From NCBI RefSeq assembly GCF_001570405.1, contig NZ_BBYM01000041.1, positions 1 through 64,000 on the forward strand: a stretch of DNA of 64,000 nt, read 5' to 3'. Of the stretch, positions 7,657-13,551 are shown piece by piece. Position 1 is the first letter of the stretch. Each line of letters opens with the position of its first letter. The notes below the pieces were generated by a model. The model did not search any database. It was not told the origin of the DNA and saw only the letters and a list, made by a program, of their open reading frames with translations. The stretch comes from Microtetraspora niveoalba (GTDB taxonomy: Bacteria > Actinomycetota > Actinomycetes > Streptosporangiales > Streptosporangiaceae). Made by a program: the position numbers and the translations under genes.

Positions 7657-7889
7657 CGGGCCCGGAGCACTACCGCGAGGCCGAGCGGCTCCTCGTGGGC
7701 TGCAAGACCCAGGACGGCGCTCTACTGATCGAGGAGGGGACCGCCGAGGTCCTCGCCGCGGCGCAGGTGCACGCGACGCTCGCCCTCGCCGCCGCCACCG
7801 CGCTCCTCAGCCCGGTCGCCGCGGGCGGCTACGACGACGACCGCGACCTGCGCGCCTGGCGCGCGGCCGCCGGAAAGGACCACCGTTGA
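7653..7889 (+). CDS. Hypothetical early phage protein, 78 aa
   Basis: Short protein with a helical Ala-rich centre (AEVLAAAQVHATLALAAATALL) flanked by charged ends. This style recurs in actinophages as a small hypothetical protein upstream of nuclease genes. ATGA-type overlap with the previous gene; the stop overlaps the TTG start of the resolvase gene. Confidence 0.6.
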   Translation: MTGPEHYREAERLLVGCKTQDGALLIEEGTAEVLAAAQVHATLALAAATALLSPVAAGGYDDDRDLRAWRAAAGKDHR

Positions 7890-8425
7890 TCCGCCCGCGT
7901 GTAGTCGGCCTCGACCTCTCCCTCACCGCCACCGGCGTTGCCTTCTCCGATGGCTCCGTCGGCACGATCAAGACCCGGCTCTCCGAGCGGGACAGGCGAC
8001 TCACCGACATCCGCGGTGCGATCGCCGTCGCGGTCGGCGGACCCGAACTCATGGAGTCGCCGACCGCAGTCCCGGCCGCGCTCGTCGTCATCGAGGACCT
8101 CCCGACGCACGCGAAGTCCGCCGGGATCACCGGCATGGTTCACGGCGTCGTCCGGGAGCTGCTCGCCTCCGCGCGCGTGCCGTATGCCCTCGTGCCCCCG
8201 GCCACGCTGAAGAAGTACGCCACAGGGGCCGGGAACGCGGACAAGACCGCGATGGCCGTCGCGGCGTTCAAACGGGACGGCCGGGAGTTCGCCGACGACA
8301 ACCAGTGCGACGCCTGGTGGCTCCGCGCCATGGGCCTCGACCAGCTCGGCCACCCGGTGATCGAACTGCCGAAGGCGCAGCGCGACGCGCTCGCCAAGGT
8401 GGCGTGGCCCGAGGCGGCGGGATGA
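7886..8425 (+). CDS. RuvC-like Holliday junction resolvase
   Basis: 179 residues with the RNase H/RuvC fold signature: first strand VVGLDLSLTATGVAF with Asp10, second acidic residue Glu70 in LVVIEDLP, then a C-terminal acidic cluster around Asp137-Asp142 in FADDNQCDAWW. Such enzymes cleave four-way junctions and clear branched DNA before packaging. The TTG start is chosen because it overlaps the previous TGA and the conserved strand begins eight residues later; AAAGGA lies upstream. The neighbouring early genes fit a replication/recombination block. Confidence 0.8.
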   Translation: MIRPRVVGLDLSLTATGVAFSDGSVGTIKTRLSERDRRLTDIRGAIAVAVGGPELMESPTAVPAALVVIEDLPTHAKSAGITGMVHGVVRELLASARVPYALVPPATLKKYATGAGNADKTAMAVAAFKRDGREFADDNQCDAWWLRAMGLDQLGHPVIELPKAQRDALAKVAWPEAAG

Positions 8426-8835
8426 GCCTGCCCCCGCCCGACCACGTTCTCGTCCTCCTCAAGGCCGGCCGCCCGATCCCCGCCGTCGAGCGGGCGACCG
8501 GATGGCCCGCCGCCGCGATCCGCCGTCTCGTCGCCCGTCAGCGTGGATGGCTGATCGGGCCGAACGGCCACGTCTACGACCCGACCGAGATCCGCGGCGG
8601 CAAGGCGCCGTCGATGGGCGCGGACGCCGCGCGGGAGCTGCACGCGCGGCTCCAGGAGCGCCGCAAGCTGCTCGGCCTGACCTGGCCGCGGGTCGCCCTC
8701 CAGATGCACCTACCGCTGTCCCGTCTCGACGGGCTCCGGGAGGGCTCCGGGAGCGTGCCGACCCAGCGGCGCGCCGAGGAGTGGCTCACCAAGACCTCCC
8801 GTTTCCTCCTCGAAGAGAAAGAGATCCCAGCGTGA
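8422..8835 (+). CDS. Helix-turn-helix-like early protein, 137 aa
   Basis: Two possible helix-turn-helix segments: VLLKAGRPIPAVERATGWPAAAIRRLVARQRGW at about 11-43, resembling a homeodomain-type helix pair, and a C-terminal ERRKLLGLTWPRVALQMHLPLSRLDGL. A tryptophan- and arginine-rich turn (QRGWLIGPNGHVYDP) links them. Probably DNA-binding; target unknown. Overlapping start and stop codons couple it to the RuvC-like gene. Confidence 0.6.
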   Translation: MSLPPPDHVLVLLKAGRPIPAVERATGWPAAAIRRLVARQRGWLIGPNGHVYDPTEIRGGKAPSMGADAARELHARLQERRKLLGLTWPRVALQMHLPLSRLDGLREGSGSVPTQRRAEEWLTKTSRFLLEEKEIPA

Positions 8836-9206
8836 CCGCTGCAACCACCGAGACCGAGCCCGGCCGGGTTCGTCCGTTCGCCGACATCCTGCGCGACCTG
8901 AAGCGCGGCGAGGTCATCGACGAGGCCGCGATCCTGCTTCAGGACCTGGTCCGCGCCGTCGTCGTGAACGGCAAGAAGGGCACCTTCACCTTGAAGGTCG
9001 AGGTGTCGCCGATGAAGGGCGACAGCACGGCGCTCGTCGTCGCCGCCCAGGCGTCCATCTCCCCGCCGAAGGGCCAGCCCGCGGAGGCCGTGTTCTTCGC
9101 CGACCGCGACAACAACCTCGTCCGCGACGACCCCAACCAGATCGCGTTGCCCGGCCTGCGCCGGGTCGACATCGACTCCCCCTCCCCGAAGGAGATCGCC
9201 AAGTGA
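8832..9206 (+). CDS. Hypothetical early phage protein, 124 aa
   Basis: Conserved-looking protein with RPFADILRDLKRGEVIDEAAILLQDLVRAVVVNGKKGTFTLKVEV: a helical start then beta strands, ending in an acidic-basic tail SPSPKEIAK. This style of protein precedes DUF2303 genes in actinophages, and the two may act together; that is from memory of gene neighbourhoods, not demonstrated here. GTG start inside a GTGA overlap. Confidence 0.6.
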   Translation: MTAATTETEPGRVRPFADILRDLKRGEVIDEAAILLQDLVRAVVVNGKKGTFTLKVEVSPMKGDSTALVVAAQASISPPKGQPAEAVFFADRDNNLVRDDPNQIALPGLRRVDIDSPSPKEIAK

Positions 9207-10054
9207 CCCTCCCCACTGAGCGCCGTACGGAGAACGACGCCCTCATCGACGCCCTCACCGACGCCCAGCTCTCCGAGCGCCTGGAGCCCGGCGGCTTCTA
9301 CGCCTTCAAGCACAACGGGCACGTGACGCAGATCGACCTGCTCGACCGGAATCTGGAGGCGCCGCGGCGGAAGACCGGCACGGTCCGCGTCGAGGACATC
9401 GCGTCGTTCGTGGCCTACTACCGCAAGCACGCCGATCAGTTCTCCGAGACGTTCGTAAACGTCGAGGCCGGGACGGTCACCGCGGTGCTGAATGCGCACA
9501 TGTCGACGGTGGAGATCGACGGCGACATCCTCGACTGCGGGGCCCGGTGGGGTGACCACCGCCTCGTGCTCACCCTCGCGAAGACCGACGCGTGGAAGCG
9601 CTGGACCGCCAACGATCGGAAGCTGATCCGGCAGGCCGAGTTCGCCGACTTCATCGACGACAACCGCGCCGACATCCGCACGCCCTCGGCCGCCGACATG
9701 CTGGAGCTGGTCCAGCAGTTCCAGGCCATCCAGAAGGTCACCTTCCAGTCGTCGGCCATCCTCGCGAACGGCGACCGGCGCCTGTCGTACGTCGAGGAGA
9801 CGGAGGCCGGTGCCGGGGCCAAGGGCCAGCTCACCGTCCCGTCCGTGCTGGAGCTGGGTATCGCGCCGTTCGAGGACAGCGAGCCGTACGTCGTGACCGC
9901 GCGGTTCCGCTACCGGATTCAGGGCGGCGGCCTGCTCATGGGGTACCTGCTCGATAACGCCGACGACGTCGCGAAGGACGCCGTGAAGACCGTCGTCGCG
10001 CGGATTCAGGAGGAGCTCGGGATCACGGTGATGCGGGGCACGCCCGCGTCATGA
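9203..10054 (+). CDS. DUF2303 (YfdQ-like) phage protein
   Basis: 283 residues. The pattern FYAFKHNGHVTQIDLL, VEDIASFVAYYRKHAD, TVTAVLNAH, DHRLVLTLAKTDAWKRWTANDRKLIRQAEFADFIDDNRADI and a C-terminal RFRYRIQGGGLLMGYLL matches the DUF2303 family found in many Caudovirales and in E. coli prophage CPS-53 (YfdQ). Its biochemical role is unknown; it usually sits in early regions beside recombination genes, as here. GTG start in a four-base overlap with the preceding gene. Confidence 0.8.
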   Translation: MTLPTERRTENDALIDALTDAQLSERLEPGGFYAFKHNGHVTQIDLLDRNLEAPRRKTGTVRVEDIASFVAYYRKHADQFSETFVNVEAGTVTAVLNAHMSTVEIDGDILDCGARWGDHRLVLTLAKTDAWKRWTANDRKLIRQAEFADFIDDNRADIRTPSAADMLELVQQFQAIQKVTFQSSAILANGDRRLSYVEETEAGAGAKGQLTVPSVLELGIAPFEDSEPYVVTARFRYRIQGGGLLMGYLLDNADDVAKDAVKTVVARIQEELGITVMRGTPAS

Positions 10055-10269
10055 CGAGCACGAGCACCGAGGCCCTCGCCGGCACGTCCGGCGGGGGCCT
10101 CCCCACACCCGCCCCCGCTCTCCCGCGCCGTTCGGCGCAGATCACCGTCACGACACGCGACGGCGACCGGGTCACCGTGTCCACCTGGTCGACGTGCGCC
10201 GGGGTCGGGGATTTCGTTTCGATGCTGCTCGGGGAGCCGGGCAGCCGTGTGGAGGTCGACCATGCCTGA
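10051..10269 (+). CDS. Hypothetical early phage protein, 72 aa
   Basis: ATGA overlap with the DUF2303 gene. A disordered Ser/Thr/Ala/Pro N-terminus (1-28) precedes a small beta-like segment AQITVTTRDGDRVTVSTWSTCAGVGDFVSMLLG. No family recognised. It overlaps the next start by eight bases. Confidence 0.55.
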   Translation: MTSTSTEALAGTSGGGLPTPAPALPRRSAQITVTTRDGDRVTVSTWSTCAGVGDFVSMLLGEPGSRVEVDHA

Positions 10270-10678
10270 GATCACTCCGAACCCCTACAGCCCGTACGCC
10301 GACGCCGATCCCAAATGCCGACACCTCATCCCCTGTCTGTTCGGGCTCTCCCCGGAACCCGGCGTGCTCGCCCTCGCCGCGTGCGAGCGCATGGCCGTCG
10401 TCCCTGACGGGTCCCTGACCGACGTCACCGAGCTGCTCATGGCGGGCCGCACTGAAAACCTGCCTCCCGGCCTGTGCCCGGCTTGCATCACCGTCGCCAC
10501 CTGCAAGGGCACCCCGGACCGTCAACCCCCGGCCACGTGCAGGGAGTGCGACGGCGGCAGCTCACACGGCGACCTGTGCGCTTTGTGTCGTCAGGACCTT
10601 CACGAGCAGTGGTGGCCGACGAGAAGCCTCGCCACGCTGCAAGCGGCGAACGTGGCCGCCGACCGGGCGCCGCGTTGA
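10262..10678 (+). CDS. Cysteine-rich, probable zinc-binding phage protein
   Basis: 138 residues. Seven cysteines form two likely metal clusters: Cys72, Cys75, Cys81 in CPACITVATC and Cys93, Cys96, Cys106, Cys109 in CRECDGG...CALC. The first third is proline-rich and helical. Such zinc knuckle proteins are frequent in actinophage early regions, with unknown function. The stop overlaps the TTG of the following MerR-like gene. Confidence 0.6.
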   Translation: MPEITPNPYSPYADADPKCRHLIPCLFGLSPEPGVLALAACERMAVVPDGSLTDVTELLMAGRTENLPPGLCPACITVATCKGTPDRQPPATCRECDGGSSHGDLCALCRQDLHEQWWPTRSLATLQAANVAADRAPR

Positions 10679-10965
10679 GACCTCGCCCGGCCGTCGGCAC
10701 ACAGCGCGTCGCGAAGCTCGCGGGAGTCACCTTCCGCCAGCTCAATCACTGGTGCGTCCGCGGCTTCCTGCTTCCCAAGCACGACGGCGGCACTGGACAC
10801 GATCGGGAGTGGCCGGCCGCCGAGGTGGCCGTCGCCCGGCTGATGGCGCGTCTGGTGGCGGCGGGGTTCCGGCCGGAGCACGCGGCGTCGATTGCCCGTA
10901 CGGCGGTCGTGTTCGACGTGACTGAGGTCGAGGTCGGGGAGGGGCTCACGCTCACGGTCAAGTGA
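10675..10965 (+). CDS. MerR-type helix-turn-helix protein
   Basis: 96 residues. A MerR-like domain opens the protein: VGTQRVAKLAGVTFRQLNHWCVRGFL, then HDREWPAAEVAVARLMARLVAAGFRPEHAASIART, which matches the helix-turn-helix plus wing of single-domain MerR/excisionase-like proteins. The TTG at 10675 overlaps the previous stop; a GTG at 10608 would add a basic extension. As last gene before the palindrome at 10972 it could regulate the next operon or act as an excisionase-type factor. Confidence 0.65.
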   Translation: MRPRPAVGTQRVAKLAGVTFRQLNHWCVRGFLLPKHDGGTGHDREWPAAEVAVARLMARLVAAGFRPEHAASIARTAVVFDVTEVEVGEGLTLTVK

Positions 10966-10971
10966 ACTAAG

Positions 10972-11015
10972 GACAGATGGAGACAGATAGCTGTTGCTAT
11001 CTGTCTCCATCTGTC
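10972..11015. promoter_or_regulatory. Perfect 20-bp palindrome sharing the immunity operator word
   Basis: Arms of 20 bp (10972-10991 and 10996-11015) with a 4-base loop, perfectly complementary, built from GACAGATGGAGACAG and its reverse. The word is the same as at 5119-5133 and 5275-5289. It lies between the early operon and the 11125 operon. It could be an operator for the phage repressor and, as RNA, a strong hairpin; both are possible. Confidence 0.7.
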
Positions 11016-11024
11016 TTAAAGTTC

Positions 11025-11067
11025 TTCTCAGACCGAGGCGGGCGCGTCAGTCTGGTCAGTCTGAGAA
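11025..11067. repeat. Second inverted repeat upstream of the recombination operon
   Basis: TTCTCAGAC (11025-11033) and GTCTGAGAA (11059-11067) are perfectly complementary with a 25-base spacer containing two further GTCAGTCTG-like words. Probably promoter-associated binding sites for the operon starting at 11125. Confidence 0.45.
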
Positions 11068-11124
11068 GCGGCAGTCAGTCACTAATGCGCCCCCTGTGAT
11101 GAATGAAGAAAGAAGAGAGAACAG

Positions 11125-11586
11125 ATGGGCACCCCTTCCCCCGTGACCATCGCCGCAGGCGGCCCGGTCACCCTGACCGACGCCCAGCGCGACGGCCGCG
11201 CCTGCGTCAACTGCGGCAGCGAAAACGGCGCGATGATCCCCGCCGGGCTCCTCGGCGGCGTCCAGATCTTCCGCCACCAGGTCTGCCCGGCCAAGCCGGT
11301 CGAGCTCGACCACGTCGGCGCGCAGCTCTACACCGCGTACAAGAACCTCGGCGAGCAGATCGCCGACCTGACCGAGAAGCAGAAGCGCGTCCGCGAGCAG
11401 CTTGAGGCCCGCATCGGCGACGCCCCCGGCGCCACCATCGGCGGCGAGGACGTCATCACCTGGAAGTGGTCCAAGCCCGGCGGCGGCCTCGACGCCAAGG
11501 CCCTGGCCAAGGACCACCCCGAGATCTACGCCAAGTACTACAAGCCGAAGAAGGCGTCCCGCCCCTTCAAGATCCTCGGCGAGTAG
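11125..11586 (+). CDS. Zinc-ribbon/coiled-coil protein resembling YqaJ-associated factors
   Basis: 153 residues. An N-terminal CVNC (27-30) with His51 and Cys54 looks like a small zinc site, residues 68-95 form a coiled coil (LGEQIADLTEKQKRVREQLEARIG), and the C-terminal 50 residues (VITWKWSKPGGG.D.KALAKDHPEIYAKYYKPKKASRPFKI) resemble the tail found in YqaJ-type recombination nucleases. It lies directly before a PD-(D/E)XK nuclease gene, so the two may form a recombination complex. Start by ATG after AGAGAACAG. Confidence 0.65.
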   Translation: MGTPSPVTIAAGGPVTLTDAQRDGRACVNCGSENGAMIPAGLLGGVQIFRHQVCPAKPVELDHVGAQLYTAYKNLGEQIADLTEKQKRVREQLEARIGDAPGATIGGEDVITWKWSKPGGGLDAKALAKDHPEIYAKYYKPKKASRPFKILGE

Positions 11587-11588
11587 CC

Positions 11589-12365
11589 GTGACCGTCGCG
11601 TTCCAGCAGCCGACCGCCGGCCAGTTCGCGCCCCCGCTCGACGGCCTCGCCGGACAGATCGCCACCCAGGTGATCGACACCGTGAAGCGCGCCGCCTCGG
11701 GCGCCGCCCGCTCGCAGCAGGTCGCGCTCGGCCCGTCCGAGTACGGCATCCCCTGCACGAGGCGGTTGGCGTACAAGCTGCTCGACTGGCCGACGGTCAA
11801 CGCCGACACCGACCCGTGGGCGTCCATCATCGGCACCGCCGTACACGCCTGGATGGACACCACCTACCGGGCCGAGAACCGGCGGCTCGGCCGCGAGCGG
11901 TACCTCATCGAGCGCACCCTCCAGATCACCCCGGCCCTGCGCGGCCACTCCGACCTGTTCGACCGCGACCACGGTGCCGTCATCGACTGGAAGGTCGTCG
12001 GCCTCGACCAGCTCAAGAAGTACCGCGCCAACGGGCCCGGCGACCAGTACCGCAAGCAGGCCCACCTCTACGGGCTCGGCCAGCAGCTCGCTGGCGAACG
12101 CGTCGAGCACGTCGCGATCGTGTTCCTCCCCCGCGGCGGCCAGATCAGCGGCCTGCACGTGTGGACCGAGCCGTACGACTATCGCGTCGCGATCGACGCC
12201 ATCAAGCGCCTCGACACGATCCGAGACCTGGTCCTCCACGCGGACCCGGAGGCCAACCCGGGCGCGTGGGCCCTGTTCCCCACGGCAGACGCGCACTGCA
12301 CGTACTGCCCCTTCTACCTCCCCGGCAGCACCGACCTGGCGGTCGGCTGCCCGGGCCACAAGTAA
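11589..12365 (+). CDS. RecB/Cas4-like PD-(D/E)XK nuclease with probable Fe-S cluster
   Basis: 258 residues. Nuclease core: His86 in GTAVHAWMD, Asp122 in RGHSDLFD, Asp133-Trp-Lys135 in VIDWKVV, and Gln157 in the YRKQAHLY motif, the order expected for RecB-family exonucleases. Cys56 (GIPCTRR) plus Cys237, Cys240 and Cys254 near the C-terminus reproduce the 1+3 cysteine arrangement of AddB and Cas4 4Fe-4S domains. It likely trims DNA ends for phage recombination. GTG start two bases after the previous stop; operon with 11125 and 12392. Confidence 0.82.
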   Translation: MTVAFQQPTAGQFAPPLDGLAGQIATQVIDTVKRAASGAARSQQVALGPSEYGIPCTRRLAYKLLDWPTVNADTDPWASIIGTAVHAWMDTTYRAENRRLGRERYLIERTLQITPALRGHSDLFDRDHGAVIDWKVVGLDQLKKYRANGPGDQYRKQAHLYGLGQQLAGERVEHVAIVFLPRGGQISGLHVWTEPYDYRVAIDAIKRLDTIRDLVLHADPEANPGAWALFPTADAHCTYCPFYLPGSTDLAVGCPGHK

Positions 12366-12391
12366 CACCCCGAAAGAAAGAGAGAAAGACC

Positions 12392-12937
12392 ATGTTCCAG
12401 CAGCCCACCGGCGGCGGCGACTCCTTCAAGGCCGCCGAGCACCTCGGCCGCCTCGTCGTCATCTACGCCAAGGACTACCGCGAGAACATCCCCACCACCT
12501 TCGGCGCGTCCAACGCGATCAGCGCCGACATCCACGTCGTCGACGCCCCCGGCGGCCCCCAGGTGTTCAACAACGCGCTGCTGTTCCCCCGCGCCCTCGT
12601 CGCGTCCCTGCGGGACGCCGTCGGCGGCCAGCCGGTGCTCGCCCGGATCGGCCAGGGCGTCGCGAAGCCCGGCCAGTCCGCGCCGTACATCCTCAACCCG
12701 TTCTCCGACCAGGACGCGGCGGTGGCGACGGCGTACGTGAACAGCCTGCCGAAGCCGTTCCAGGCGGCCGCTCCCGCGCCGCAGAGCGCCCCGGCCGCCC
12801 CGGCGCCGGTGCCCGCGCAGGCCGCGCCCGCTCCGGCAGCGGCGGCCGCCGCTCCGGTGATCGACCCGAACAACCTCCCCGCCGACGTCGCCGCGCTGCT
12901 CGCCCAGCTCCAGAGCCAGCAGGCCGCGACCGCCTGA
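12392..12937 (+). CDS. Probable phage single-strand-DNA-binding-like protein
   Basis: 181 residues. The first 110 form a beta-rich domain (GRLVVIYAKDYRENIPTTFGASNAISADIHVVD...FNNALLFPRALVASLRD...ARIGQG) in the style of actinophage proteins of the replication block that behave like OB-fold ssDNA-binding proteins. The remainder is an Ala/Pro-rich linker and a short C-terminal helix. Position between the nuclease and the primase-helicase supports a replication role; the OB fold itself is my inference. A purine-rich leader AAGAAAGAGAGAAAG precedes the ATG. Confidence 0.6.
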   Translation: MFQQPTGGGDSFKAAEHLGRLVVIYAKDYRENIPTTFGASNAISADIHVVDAPGGPQVFNNALLFPRALVASLRDAVGGQPVLARIGQGVAKPGQSAPYILNPFSDQDAAVATAYVNSLPKPFQAAAPAPQSAPAAPAPVPAQAAPAPAAAAAAPVIDPNNLPADVAALLAQLQSQQAATA

Positions 12938-12940
12938 CCT

Positions 12941-13079
12941 CCTCCCGGCCCAGGGCTGCCGTTGTGCTCGCGGACGCGGCGGCCCTGGCCGGGAGGACCA
13001 GGTCCCGTCCTGGAGGGGAAGCCAGGCGGGGCCGACCACAGCCCGCCCCGAGCCCACCGGGTTCCGGGGCGGGCTTCCC
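12941..13079 (+). terminator. Two hairpins between replication genes
   Basis: First hairpin 12941-12996: arms CCTCCCGGCCCAGGGC and GCCCTGGCCGGGAGG with a long loop. Second 13041-13074: GCCCGCCCC / GGGGCGGGC followed by TTCCC. The second looks like an intrinsic terminator; the region between the genes at 12937 and 13111 holds nothing else. Confidence 0.55.
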
Positions 13080-13110
13080 GCATCACCAGGCACAACCAGG
13101 AGGGGCCACC

Positions 13111-13551
13111 ATGGGCGCAGACCTGAAGATCCGGATCCCATCCGTACACGAGCCCGCGGCCGAGCCCCCGTTACCCTGCGCGGAAACCTGCCTCCTCTGC
13201 CACGGCCGCGCGCTGCCCTGCCCCGAGCGGCCCGGCTACTGCGCCCCCGTCTGCATGCGCACCATGCGCCGCCGCGGACCCGTCCACGTGTGCATCGCCA
13301 CCACCACCGTGGCCGCCCGGCTGCTCGTCCGCCCCTCCGACTCCTCATCGGCGTACGTCACGCCGTGGGGCGACATCCAGAAGCCGCGCCCCTCCCTATG
13401 GCCGTGGCTCGTCGTCGACCACTGCCCCCGCTGCGGCGGCATGCACTGGCACACAATCACCCGCCCCGAACAGCGCTGGTACCGGACCGCCCCGTGCGGC
13501 CTGCCCTACGTCCTCACCCTCGCCCCCGCACTTCTCGGAGCCACCGCGTGA
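13111..13551 (+). CDS. Zinc-ribbon phage protein, 146 aa
   Basis: Rich in paired cysteines: Cys23, 27, 30, 37, 44, 48 in the N-terminal half, then CPRCGGMHWH (Cys105, Cys108, His112, His114) and Cys129. This suggests two zinc-binding modules. The AGGAGGGG ten bases before the ATG is a strong ribosome site. It directly precedes and overlaps the primase-helicase gene, a place where small zinc proteins often assist replication. Family not named. Confidence 0.65.
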   Translation: MGADLKIRIPSVHEPAAEPPLPCAETCLLCHGRALPCPERPGYCAPVCMRTMRRRGPVHVCIATTTVAARLLVRPSDSSSAYVTPWGDIQKPRPSLWPWLVVDHCPRCGGMHWHTITRPEQRWYRTAPCGLPYVLTLAPALLGATA

